This document shows positions 1-7,117 of a stretch of DNA of 24,147 nucleotides, in pieces; within the stretch, counting starts at the first letter, position 1, and each line of letters starts with the position of its first letter. Position numbers and translations under genes: made by a program. The stretch covers positions 1 to 24,147 of the forward strand of contig JANRIC010000025.1 of the NCBI GenBank assembly GCA_033765345.1, given 5' to 3'. This DNA is from JANRIC01 sp033765345 (GTDB lineage: Bacteria; Bacteroidota; Bacteroidia; Cytophagales; Microscillaceae). Below the pieces are notes generated by a model that was not told where the DNA came from, searched no databases, and was given only the letters and a program-made list of their open reading frames with translations.

Positions 1-14
1 TTTCTGGATAATTT

Positions 15-45
15 TGTTTGTGTAAACTTACTTATTACACAAACA
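15..45. repeat. Perfect 11-bp inverted repeat (stem-loop)
   Basis: Arms at 15-25 (tgtttgtgtaa) and 35-45 (ttacacaaaca) are exact reverse complements around a 9-nt loop. It lies just past the antitoxin-like gene and its partner remnant, so it could close their minus-strand transcript, but there is no proper U-tract on either side. It may equally be part of the repeat-rich left end. Confidence 0.55.
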
Positions 46-57
46 TATTATATTTTG

Positions 58-156
58 TTAAACCCAAAATTTTAAAAATAAATTTTCTTTTTTTAAAAAT
101 ATGCAAATATTATTCTTTTTTACAACCTGAGTAGTAACGAAATATTTATCGTTCAT
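58..156 (-). pseudogene. Possible remnant of a toxin gene (PIN-like start) overlapping the antitoxin
   Basis: An ATG at 156 (minus strand) overlaps the last 11 nt of the upstream antitoxin-like gene, the usual geometry of toxin-antitoxin pairs. The reading frame begins MNDKYFVTTQVV and stops after 32 codons in very AT-rich sequence. PIN-domain toxins commonly begin with a pattern like M-x-x-K-Y-F-L/V-D-T-N-hydrophobic. The remnant keeps the overlapping ATG, the KYFV strand and a Thr, but the catalytic Asp and the Asn of DTN are replaced. What I see is the overlap and the short frame. The identification as a decayed PIN toxin is inference from about 12 residues and could be chance. Confidence 0.3.
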
Positions 157-358
157 TGGCTTCTTCGCGGTTAAATTTAAAATTGCCAAAATTTTTGCTT
201 TTTTCCTGATAAAATTGCCTCATTTTAGTCAAGGCAATTTCCCTTTCATGAGCTTGTTGGGTAGGTAGTTCAGTGATTTTCACCCCCATTTTAAGCACAA
301 AGTCGAGAATTTGCCCATAATCTTGTTCGTTTTCTATTTCTAAAGTGATTGTTTTCAT
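146..358 (-). CDS. Small antitoxin-like protein, 70 aa
   Basis: The product is a 70-residue soluble protein starting MKTITLEIENEQDYGQILDF, with a predicted beta strand, then helices, then a basic/acidic C-terminus ending in FNREEANER. This layout (short strand, helix, charged tail close to the stop) resembles the small antitoxins that precede PIN-domain toxins in Bacteroidota and cyanobacteria, where the tail wraps the toxin. There is no signal peptide or membrane segment. The start is the first ATG of the frame, with A-rich sequence upstream. A partner start codon overlaps its 3' end, but that frame is truncated after 32 codons, so this may be an orphan antitoxin. The family call is by resemblance only. 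It could instead be an unrelated small conserved protein. Confidence 0.6.
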   Translation of the reverse strand: MKTITLEIENEQDYGQILDFVLKMGVKITELPTQQAHEREIALTKMRQFYQEKSKNFGNFKFNREEANER

Positions 359-448
359 ATTTTTCGTTTTTAAAGCAATTTACAGATTATTTTTTGAAAA
401 GGCAAAAGACCTCCCATCTGGCACCAGGATGGCTAAAGAATAAAAAAA

Positions 449-556
449 GGCTCTTACCAAAGCTTAGACTGATAACTGAAATTCAATGATTTTAAACCCA
501 TAATTTCGTCAAAAGACTACCCTTTAAAACTATCAGTCCAATTCTAGGTAAGAGCC
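449..556. repeat. MITE-like element: 26-bp imperfect terminal inverted repeats flanked by A-tracts
   Basis: Terminal repeats lie at 449-474 and 531-556. Each arm is 10 bp perfect at the outer end (ggctcttacc/ggtaagagcc), 8 bp perfect at the inner end (gactgata/tatcagtc), with an 8-nt unmatched segment between them. The 56-nt centre has no ORF. Both outer ends abut a run of at least seven A on the plus strand, which could be a target-site duplication. The alternative is a long-loop terminator for bshB1 on the minus strand, since that strand has a U-tract after the stem. T-tracts on both sides of the same strand fit a duplicated target better than a simple terminator, but do not exclude either. 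Confidence 0.5.
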
Positions 557-570
557 AAAAAAAATTAACC

Positions 571-594
571 TGGCACAGAGATTTCCTTGTGCCA
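571..594. repeat. Short hairpin, 7-bp stem
   Basis: Arms tggcaca (571-577) and tgtgcca (588-594) are exact complements around a 10-nt loop. It sits 14 nt from the MITE-like element and 6 nt from the next hairpin. There is no U-tract, so a terminator role is unlikely. Confidence 0.45.
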
Positions 595-600
595 AGCATT

Positions 601-620
601 TAGAAAGCGTCCGCTTTCTA
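601..620. repeat. Perfect 9-bp palindrome with 2-nt centre
   Basis: The sequence tagaaagcg, tc, cgctttcta is a near-perfect palindrome (arms 601-609 and 612-620). As RNA or DNA it would form an 8-bp stem with a tetraloop. Compact GC-centred palindromes in spacers are typical of REP-like dispersed repeats, but no second copy lies in this window. Confidence 0.45.
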
Positions 621-774
621 CCAAAGACAAAGTCCCTAGGCTACTCAAGAATAAACCCGAAAGTCTGTTTCAAAAAAGCTTTCTTTGCCCTTGAAAGTAT
701 TTAGAAATGGCTGCTAATCGTTAAAATTGTCATTCATGACTGTTCAGCCTTTTCTACAGCAACAAGCTTTTTTG

Positions 775-1494
775 TTAAAGCAAATCAAATAAATTTCTGA
801 TACCAGGAGGAGTAGCTTTGATAAAACCTTCTCCAAACTCTACGCCGATCATTCGCCCCATTTCTCGGGCGCGTCCTTCCAAAAAGTTCACAAATTCGGG
901 TGTAGAGATCGGGGTAGTGGGTTCGTCACTTTCGGGGTCAAAGAATTGACTTTTAAAGGCTTGGACAGATTCCATTTTGGTTTTCCAGTAGGGAGTAATG
1001 TCTACTACAAAGCTGGGCTTAAGGTGATAATCTTGGATATAATGATAAAGCACGCGAGGTCGCCAGGCTTCTTGTTTTTTGCCCTGTTCAGAAAAAGTGT
1101 TGATTTTTTTGAGTCCGGAGAGAAAGCAGGCTTCTCTTGCCAACTCGGCTGCCCGCCCGTGGTCGGTATGTCGATCACGAATGGCATTGGCCAGTACAAT
1201 TTCAGGGCAGTACTTACGAATGGTTTGAATTAATACGAGTTGGTGAGTACGGTCTATAATAAAAAAACCATCATCAAAGCCCAGATTTTCACGGATGGTA
1301 ATTCCTAGAATTTGCGCGGCGAGTTTTGCTTCTTCTTCTCTGAGTTCGGGAGTACCTCTGGTGCCAAGTTCACCTCGGGTAAAATCGACAATACCTACTT
1401 TTTTACCCTGTGTCACCAGAGAGGCGATGGTTCCGCTGCAGCTTAATTCGGCGTCGTCGGGATGTGCAGCAAAGACCAGTACATCTAATTTCAT
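775..1494 (-). CDS. bshB1: Bacillithiol biosynthesis deacetylase BshB1 (LmbE/PIG-L family)
   Basis: BshB1 removes the acetyl group from N-acetylglucosaminyl-malate, the second step of bacillithiol synthesis in the cytoplasm. The 239-aa length fits the family. The zinc site is clear: AHPDDAE at residues 10-16 gives His11 and Asp14, and HTDH at 109-112 supplies the downstream His. FTRGELGTRGT near residue 38 and the GFDDGFF segment near 72 are typical of the BshB1 branch rather than of MshB or generic LmbE proteins. The gene lies 24 nt downstream of the M23 peptidase gene on the same strand and probably shares its transcript. bshA and bshC are not in the window. A general N-acetylglucosamine deacetylase role cannot be excluded. 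Confidence 0.92.
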   Translation of the reverse strand: MKLDVLVFAAHPDDAELSCSGTIASLVTQGKKVGIVDFTRGELGTRGTPELREEEAKLAAQILGITIRENLGFDDGFFIIDRTHQLVLIQTIRKYCPEIVLANAIRDRHTDHGRAAELAREACFLSGLKKINTFSEQGKKQEAWRPRVLYHYIQDYHLKPSFVVDITPYWKTKMESVQAFKSQFFDPESDEPTTPISTPEFVNFLEGRAREMGRMIGVEFGEGFIKATPPGIRNLFDLL

Positions 1495-1518
1495 AGAGTT
1501 GAAGGATTACAGACCTAA

Positions 1519-2562
1519 CTATTTAACAATCAAAAGTGTTTGACCTACTTTAAGCACTGAATTAACACTTAGGCGATTGAGTTTAGCCAAGGTGAGTACA
1601 GAAACATTATACTTGGCACTAATAATAGAGAGTGTTTCTCCTGGAACAACCTGATGGCTAAAAGTCAGGCGTACCTGATTGCCTAAATGTCTGAAATGCT
1701 GAGGCATCAGACTAAAGCGTTCTGTAAGAAGTTGTTCTTCTTTAGAAAAGTCATAAATCAGCAAAGGGTTAAAAGAGTTTCCTTCATAACGTACCTCAAA
1801 GTGAAGATGCGGGCCGGTACTCCACCCGGTGCTTCCTCCTAGGCCTATTAATTGTCCGGACTTGATGACTTGCCCAACCTCTACTTTACGTAGGCTCATG
1901 TGTCCGTAGAGAGTTTCCAGTCCATTTTTATGCCTTACTACCACATAATTACCATAGCCGCTTTGAAAGGCTGATATTCTGACAATCCCGTCAAAGACTG
2001 AAAAAACAGGATCACCCGTATCCAGATCCAAATCGACTCCGTGATGAAATCTTCCCCAGCGATACCCAAAAGCAGAAGTTTGCAAGGTTTTATCCAGGGG
2101 TGCGGACCAAAGCTCTCCTTTTGGGATATTGTACAAGCGAATATCAATGGTATCTTTGAATATAGATGCGTCACGACCATAGGGATTGATGTTTTTAGAA
2201 TCCCAAATGGCATAATATTCGGCAGATTTAACCCAGACACAATCAATTTTTAGATCTTCGGATACTTTCACAACTTGTAGTTCTCCTAAGGTTTGGCTCA
2301 TCGTATCGGTATGTACGGAAGTTAGGTCAATGTAGAGGTTAAAATCACCGATTGTGGCGGCTCCGTCAGTGGAATTGTTATTTGGGAGAGAGTCTTGTAG
2401 CGGCTTTTCGCTTTGAATGGGTTTGATTTGAGCTTGAAGGGTATCTTTTTTAGGCTTATTTGCCTTAATAACTTGTCCTTCTCCAAACTTAGGAACCTCT
2501 TGCTGCGCAAAAGCAACTTTACCTATTAAGATGAAAATCAGTAACCACGTAAATTTCCCCAT
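1519..2562 (-). CDS. Secreted M23 metallopeptidase with C-terminal LysM domain
   Basis: This is a probable murein hydrolase or regulator acting outside the inner membrane. Residues 1-20 form a signal peptide ending near AFA-QQ. Residues 25-150 are low-complexity followed by an unassigned region. The M23 (lysostaphin/NlpD type) domain spans about 160-270. Its zinc ligands are visible: H173 and D177 in RFHHGVDLD, H252/H254 in PHLHFE, and H221 in LYGHM, so the site looks intact and catalysis is plausible. A single LysM domain at about 304-347 (VVPGETLSIISAKYNVS) would bind peptidoglycan. The LysM is C-terminal, whereas NlpD-like proteins carry it in front of the peptidase. The gene lies between trxB and bshB1 on the same strand. 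Confidence 0.9.
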   Translation of the reverse strand: MGKFTWLLIFILIGKVAFAQQEVPKFGEGQVIKANKPKKDTLQAQIKPIQSEKPLQDSLPNNNSTDGAATIGDFNLYIDLTSVHTDTMSQTLGELQVVKVSEDLKIDCVWVKSAEYYAIWDSKNINPYGRDASIFKDTIDIRLYNIPKGELWSAPLDKTLQTSAFGYRWGRFHHGVDLDLDTGDPVFSVFDGIVRISAFQSGYGNYVVVRHKNGLETLYGHMSLRKVEVGQVIKSGQLIGLGGSTGWSTGPHLHFEVRYEGNSFNPLLIYDFSKEEQLLTERFSLMPQHFRHLGNQVRLTFSHQVVPGETLSIISAKYNVSVLTLAKLNRLSVNSVLKVGQTLLIVK

Positions 2563-2632
2563 ATCACTTCTTAGGTTTAGATTGCGTATAGTTTAGTTTT
2601 ATAATCAAATAGTTTGTTAGAATCGGCTAGAA

Positions 2633-2665
2633 CAAATTTCTTGCAAAATTCATTCAAATTTCTTG
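2633..2665. repeat. 11-bp direct repeat spaced 22 bp, upstream of the M23 gene
   Basis: The 11-mer caaatttcttg occurs at 2633-2643 and again at 2655-2665, start to start 22 bp, about two helical turns. It lies in the 126-nt spacer between trxB and the M23 peptidase gene. Same-face spacing is compatible with a paired binding site, but the sequence is AT-rich and a chance match is possible. Confidence 0.3.
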
Positions 2666-2688
2666 ATACACAAAAATAATAATAAAAT

Positions 2689-3648
2689 TTAACCTGCCAA
2701 ATTAAGGACTTCTTTTTCAGCGAGATATCTTTCGGCATCCAGGGCGGCCATACAACCTGTTCCAGCAGCAGTAATTGCTTGGCGGTAGGTTTTATCCTGT
2801 ACATCCCCACAGGCAAACACTCCTTCAATATTTGTGTAGGTTGATCCTTTGACGGTAATCAGGTAGCCTTGGTCATCCATATCCAATTGTCCTTTGAAAA
2901 TATCGGTATTGGGTTGATGCCCGATGGCCACAAAAAAGCCGCTAATGGTCAGTTCACGGGTTTCGTGAGTAAGGTTATTTTTTACACGCAGCCCAGTCAC
3001 TTCTTTATCTCCGATGACTTCTTCGGCTTCTGTATTCCAGAGGATTTCAATATTAGGTTTGTTTAAAACCCGGCTTTGCATAATTTTAGAAGCTCTCATT
3101 TCACTTCGGCGGACCAACATATATACTTTATTGCATACATTGGATAAGTAAGAAGCTTCTTCGGCAGCAGTATCGCCAGCTCCTACGATGGCTACATCCT
3201 TACCTCTGTGAAAAAATCCATCACAAACAGCACAAGAAGATACGCCTCCCCCACAATCTCGAAGTCGGATTTCAGAATCCAGACCCAGCCATTTGGCAGA
3301 GGCTCCAGTAGAGATGATGACTGCTTCAGCTTCAATTTCGTGTTTTTCGTCTACGACTATTTTTTTATGTTGGGCAGAAAAGTCAATAGAAGTGACCAAT
3401 CCGTAACGAATATCTGTACCAAATCGGGCGGCTTGTTCCTGGAAGTCGGCCATCATTTGCGGTCCGATAATTCCTTTGGGGTAACCTGGGTAGTTTTCTA
3501 CATCATTGGTGAGCATCAACTGCCCACCGGGTTGTAGACCTTGATAGAGAACGGGGTTGAGGCCGGCGCGGGCTGCATAAATTGCGGCTGTATACCCTGC
3601 GGGGCCAGAACCAATGATGAGACATTTAACTTTTTCAATTGCTGCCAT
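2689..3648 (-). CDS. trxB: Thioredoxin reductase
   Basis: This cytoplasmic flavoenzyme transfers electrons from NADPH through FAD and a redox disulfide to thioredoxin. At 319 aa it has the low-molecular-weight bacterial length. FAD is bound by GSGPAGYTAA (13-22). The redox pair is C139-A-V-C142, followed by D143. The nucleotide-binding GAGDTAAEEA sits at 156-165, and R180/R181 in LVRRSEMRA matches the NADPH-specific arginines. GVFACGDVQD near 276-285 is the FAD-contacting signature. All key residues are present. The RBS-like AGGAAA lies about 10 nt upstream of the chosen ATG. It may head a transcript running into the M23 peptidase and bshB1, which would group two thiol-redox genes. Confidence 0.97.
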   Translation of the reverse strand: MAAIEKVKCLIIGSGPAGYTAAIYAARAGLNPVLYQGLQPGGQLMLTNDVENYPGYPKGIIGPQMMADFQEQAARFGTDIRYGLVTSIDFSAQHKKIVVDEKHEIEAEAVIISTGASAKWLGLDSEIRLRDCGGGVSSCAVCDGFFHRGKDVAIVGAGDTAAEEASYLSNVCNKVYMLVRRSEMRASKIMQSRVLNKPNIEILWNTEAEEVIGDKEVTGLRVKNNLTHETRELTISGFFVAIGHQPNTDIFKGQLDMDDQGYLITVKGSTYTNIEGVFACGDVQDKTYRQAITAAGTGCMAALDAERYLAEKEVLNLAG

Positions 3649-3719
3649 ACCAAATTTTCCTTTATTTTGCCAATTTTTGAAAAAAAAACAGATTCTCCAA
3701 GAAAAAAATCAATTAATTT

Positions 3720-3749
3720 AGCCTGAGAAAGTGTATTTCAGGCTTTTTT
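3720..3749 (+). terminator. Hairpin with plus-strand T-tract between rpoD and trxB
   Basis: Stem agcctga (3720-3726) pairs with tcaggct (3738-3744), with five more T following on the plus strand. It has intrinsic-terminator form for plus-strand transcription, yet both flanking genes are on the minus strand. Read on the minus strand the stem is followed by 11 nt before a T-run, a poor terminator for rpoD. It may end rpoD weakly or block antisense transcription. Confidence 0.4.
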
Positions 3750-3802
3750 GCATAGAATAACATCCATAGTAAAACTTTTTTGAGATAAAAAGTTCCTAAG
3801 AG

Positions 3803-4666
3803 CTATCCGAGGTAAGGTTTTAGGGCTTTACTACGTGAGGTATGTCTAAGTCTTCGAATGGCTTTTTCTTTGATTTGACGAACACGCTCACGGGTGAGGT
3901 TGAATTTCTCTCCGATTTCTTCGAGTGTCAGGGAATGTTCGCCGTTGAGTCCGAAATAAAGGCTGACCACATCGGCTTCACGTTGTGTAAGGGTAGAAAG
4001 AGCACGTTGTACTTCACGGCGCAAGGAGTCGCTGATGAGTGATGAATCGGGAGTTTCTTCGCTATCGTTTTCCAGGACATCCAGCAGACTGTTTTCTTCC
4101 CCTTGTACAAAAGGTGCGTCCATAGACACGTGCCGTCCGGATATTTTGAGGGTATCAATAATTTCAGAGGTAGCTACCTCAAGCACTTCTGCCAGTTCGT
4201 CGGGTGAGGGTTCGCGTTCGTAGCGTTGCTCCAGTTCGGAGAATGTTTTAGAGATTTTATTAAGAGAGCCAACCCGGTTTAATGGAAGGCGTACAATACG
4301 GGATTGTTCGGCAAGTGCTTGTAGGATAGACTGTCGAATCCACCAGACAGCATAAGAGATAAATTTAAATCCGCGGGTTTCGTCAAATCGTTGGGCAGCT
4401 TTAATCAGTCCTAGATTGCCTTCATTAATTAGGTCACCCAGGGACAGTCCTTGGTTTTGGTATTGTTTGGCTACCGAAACCACGAATCGCAGATTGGCTT
4501 TGGTAAGTTTTTCAAGAGCCAATTGGTCTCCTTCTTTGATGCGTTTGGCCAGCTCTACTTCTTCGTCGGGAGTGAGTAGGTCTACTTTACCGATTTCCTG
4601 CAAATACTTATCTAGTGATTGACTTTCCCTATTGGTTATTTGCTTACTGATTTTAAGCTGTCTCAT
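3803..4666 (-). CDS. rpoD: Primary RNA polymerase sigma factor (Bacteroidota type, no region 1.1)
   Basis: This sigma-70 factor directs RNA polymerase to housekeeping promoters. The 287-aa length and lack of region 1.1 are normal for the Bacteroidota primary sigma, which recognises TTTG/TAnnTTTG boxes rather than the E. coli consensus. Region 1.2 lies near 15-45. Region 2 is at about 50-125, with the core-binding segment GDLINEGNLGLIKAAQRFD (77-95) and the -10 recognition/melting segment ISYAVWWIRQSI (103-114). Region 3 follows, and region 4.2 is the helix-turn-helix LTLEEIGEKFNLTRERVRQI at 246-265. It lies downstream of pnp, a conserved rpsO-pnp-rpoD order, but the pnp hairpin at 4812-4852 suggests its own promoter. 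No exact TAnnTTTG box was found; TAAAATTG, one mismatch away, is upstream. Confidence 0.95.
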   Translation of the reverse strand: MRQLKISKQITNRESQSLDKYLQEIGKVDLLTPDEEVELAKRIKEGDQLALEKLTKANLRFVVSVAKQYQNQGLSLGDLINEGNLGLIKAAQRFDETRGFKFISYAVWWIRQSILQALAEQSRIVRLPLNRVGSLNKISKTFSELEQRYEREPSPDELAEVLEVATSEIIDTLKISGRHVSMDAPFVQGEENSLLDVLENDSEETPDSSLISDSLRREVQRALSTLTQREADVVSLYFGLNGEHSLTLEEIGEKFNLTRERVRQIKEKAIRRLRHTSRSKALKPYLG

Positions 4667-4811
4667 GGATTTTTTGTTTAATTAATTTAAACCAATTTTA
4701 GGTGCCTAATCTTAAAAACTGTTTTTATTGTTTGAATAAATAAGCCTAGCCATAGTTTGTCGTTACATTTGACCTACTAAAATAAATTTTTTTTAGAATC
4801 TATTCTAGAAA

Positions 4812-4852
4812 AGGAATCAAATTTTTAAGTAACACAAAAAAATTTGATTCCT
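4812..4852 (-). terminator. pnp terminator-like hairpin, perfect 15-bp stem
   Basis: Arms at 4812-4826 and 4838-4852 are exact reverse complements around an 11-nt loop. It lies 38 nt past the pnp stop codon. On the minus strand the stem is followed by only about four U, so it may act as a terminator or as an mRNA 3' end stabiliser. Confidence 0.7.
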
Positions 4853-4890
4853 CATAAGATACCTGAAGGTTTTTTAAAGCGTTTTTAGTT

Positions 4891-7029
4891 TTATTTTGCA
4901 CTTGGTTTAGGAAGTAGTGCTTTTCGGGAAAGGCGATACTTTCCTGATTTTTTATCAACGTCTACCAGTTTGACTTTTACTTCTTCTCCAATTTCCAGAA
5001 TTCCATCAATTTTCTCAATTCTTTCCCATTTGATTTCAGAAATATGGAGTAAACCTTCTTTTCCGGGTAAAAATTCAATAAACGCACCAAAAGGCAGTAT
5101 AGATTTGACTTTTCCGTCGTATACCTCTCCGACTTCGGGCATAGCTACAATGCCTTGTACTCTTCTGACAGCGATATCCATAGAGCTTTGTTCGGCTGCA
5201 AAGATATTGACATATCCGAGATTATCTTTTTCCTCGATAGAAATTGTGGCTCCGGATTCTTTTTGAATTTCCTGAACGATTTTACCACCAGGTCCGATCA
5301 CGGCACCGATCATATCGGTTGGGATTTTGAGGGTTGTAAATCGGGGAGCGTGTGGTTTGAGGCTTGGTTTGGGTTCGGCAAGGGCTTCGGCCATTTTATC
5401 CAGAATATGAAATCTTCCACGGCGTGCTTGGTCAAGTGCCTTGATAAGGATTTCATAAGACAATCCATCAATCTTAATATCCATTTGGCAGGCTGTGATT
5501 CCCTCACGGGTTCCAGTTACTTTAAAGTCCATATCTCCGAGATGGTCTTCATCTCCCAGAATGTCCGATAGAATCGCATATTTACCGGTTTCGGCATCGG
5601 AGATCAATCCCATAGCGATTCCGGCGACTGGTGCTTTGATCGGAATACCAGCATCCATGAGGGCAAGCGTTCCGGCACAGACTGTGGCCATGGAGGAAGA
5701 TCCGTTAGATTCCAGAATATCTGATACCAGGCGAATGGTGTAGGGATTATCATCGTGCGAGGGAATCATATTTTTTAGGGCTCTGAAAGCAAGGTTTCCG
5801 TGGCCTATTTCGCGTCTTCCTGGGGCACGATTGGGTTTGATTTCACCCGTAGAGAATGATGGAAAGTTATAATGCAGAATAAATTTGCTAAAGAAGCTAT
5901 TGACAGCTCCGTCAATCATCTGCTCATCCATTTTGGTACCGAGGGTGGCAGTGGTAAGGGATTGGGTTTCGCCTCGTGTAAAAAGTGCAGAACCATGGGC
6001 AGAAGGAAGATAATCTACTTCACACCAGATGGGGCGTATTTCATCACAATCTCTACCGTCTAGGCGTTTTTGTTCGTTGAGTGTAGCATCTCTACAGGCT
6101 TTTTTCTTAATTTTGGAGATATAACGGTATACCATCTCCATATCTATAGGATTTTCTTCATTGATTTCTGCTTCCAATTGTGTGATAAATTGGTCTTTCA
6201 GGTCATCAAAGGCTTTACTTCGTTCTTTTTTAACGTCATTGCCAGTGGCAGCTATTTTATAAAAACCTTCATAAAGCGCATTTTTTACTTTTTCGTAAAC
6301 GGCTTCGTCATTTTCTTCTCTGGTATATTCTCTTTTGACTATTCCAAGCTCTTCGGCAATTTCTTTTTGAGCAATACACTGCAATTTAATGGCGTCGTGT
6401 GCAAAACGAATGGCTTCTACCATTTCTTCTTCAGAGATTTCTTTTAACTCGCCTTCTACCATCAGCACATTATCATACGTAGCTCCAATAACCATATCGA
6501 TATCGGATTGTGCGAGTTCTGCGAAAGTAGGGTTAATCAGCAACTGACCGTTTACCCTTCCTACCCGCACTTCGGAAATATACTGCTCAATAGGAATATC
6601 CGAAACGGCTAGTGCGGCAGAGGCTGCCAAGGCTGCAAGTGCGTCCGGGGGGACATTGGGGTCTGAAGAAATTAAAAAAATATTAATTTGTGTTTCGCAA
6701 TAATAATCTTCGGGGAAAAGAGGTCTGAGGGCGCGATCTACCAGACGAGAGATAAGTACTTCATAATCTGATAATTTTCCCTCTCTTTTGAGAAACCCTC
6801 CGGGAATTTTTCCGGCGGCGGCAAATTTTTCTTGATAGTCAACGGATAAGGGAAAAAAATCAGCTCCTTCCTTCGCTTCGTGGGCGGATACGACTGTGGC
6901 TAAAAGCATAGTGTTGCCCTGCGTCAGCAAAATGGAACCGTCTGCTTGTCGAGCTAGTTTTCCGGTTTCCAGGGTAACTTCACGTTTATCATCGAGCTTG
7001 ATCGTTTTCCTGTAAATTTTTGGTAACAT
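4891..7029 (-). CDS. pnp: Polyribonucleotide nucleotidyltransferase (PNPase)
   Basis: PNPase degrades RNA 3' to 5' using phosphate and can add tails in reverse; it works as a trimer in the cytoplasm. The 712-aa protein has the full domain set: first RNase PH domain about 5-225, helical linker about 230-320, second RNase PH domain about 325-555, KH domain about 566-625 (IGAVIGPGGKIVQEI) and S1 domain about 632-703 (GKVKSILPFGAFIEF). In the active half, the SNGSSSMATVCAG segment (441-453) carries the phosphate-binding serines, and GDEDHLGDMDF (492-502) carries the metal-binding aspartates D493 and D499. It follows rpsO by 88 nt, and a hairpin lies between the two genes, so pnp probably has its own promoter or is reached by read-through. 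Confidence 0.98.
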   Translation of the reverse strand: MLPKIYRKTIKLDDKREVTLETGKLARQADGSILLTQGNTMLLATVVSAHEAKEGADFFPLSVDYQEKFAAAGKIPGGFLKREGKLSDYEVLISRLVDRALRPLFPEDYYCETQINIFLISSDPNVPPDALAALAASAALAVSDIPIEQYISEVRVGRVNGQLLINPTFAELAQSDIDMVIGATYDNVLMVEGELKEISEEEMVEAIRFAHDAIKLQCIAQKEIAEELGIVKREYTREENDEAVYEKVKNALYEGFYKIAATGNDVKKERSKAFDDLKDQFITQLEAEINEENPIDMEMVYRYISKIKKKACRDATLNEQKRLDGRDCDEIRPIWCEVDYLPSAHGSALFTRGETQSLTTATLGTKMDEQMIDGAVNSFFSKFILHYNFPSFSTGEIKPNRAPGRREIGHGNLAFRALKNMIPSHDDNPYTIRLVSDILESNGSSSMATVCAGTLALMDAGIPIKAPVAGIAMGLISDAETGKYAILSDILGDEDHLGDMDFKVTGTREGITACQMDIKIDGLSYEILIKALDQARRGRFHILDKMAEALAEPKPSLKPHAPRFTTLKIPTDMIGAVIGPGGKIVQEIQKESGATISIEEKDNLGYVNIFAAEQSSMDIAVRRVQGIVAMPEVGEVYDGKVKSILPFGAFIEFLPGKEGLLHISEIKWERIEKIDGILEIGEEVKVKLVDVDKKSGKYRLSRKALLPKPSAK

Positions 7030-7073
7030 ATATTTGTAATAAATGGGGAATGATATAATATATTGGAGAAAAA

Positions 7074-7107
7074 AAAATTAAGAATGAACAAGGTCATTCT
7101 TAATTTT
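7074..7107 (-). terminator. rpsO intrinsic terminator
   Basis: Arms at 7074-7087 and 7094-7107 form a perfect 14-bp stem with a 6-nt loop. It lies 10 nt past the rpsO stop and is followed on the minus strand by an unbroken run of T. This is one of the clearest intrinsic terminators in the window. Because it lies between rpsO and pnp, it probably sets their relative expression. Confidence 0.85.
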
Positions 7108-7117
7108 CTGAGATCAA

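Larger units (their letters stand above)
359..774. other. Gene-free 416-nt stretch holding several palindromes
   Basis: I see no credible coding frame on either strand here. The stretch separates bshB1 from the antitoxin-like gene. It contains a 108-bp inverted-repeat element (449-556), two short perfect hairpins (571-594 and 601-620) and otherwise unremarkable AT-rich sequence. No exact TAnnTTTG promoter box was found for the antitoxin-like gene. The density of palindromes suggests that small mobile or REP-like elements have accumulated here. Confidence 0.6.

Noticed and set aside
771..785. Small stem at the bshB1 stop codon as a terminator
   Set aside because: It is only a 5-bp stem and partly inside the coding sequence.
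946..1233. Open frame on the plus strand across bshB1
   Set aside because: It is antisense to a gene with intact catalytic motifs, has no recognisable domain and no promoter or RBS.
5155..5571. 138-aa plus-strand frame antisense to pnp
   Set aside because: It overlaps the KH and RNase PH coding sequence completely and resembles no protein.
6070..6447. 125-aa plus-strand frame rich in Phe
   Set aside because: It is the antisense shadow of the PNPase linker region; the Phe richness reflects Lys/Glu codons on the other strand.
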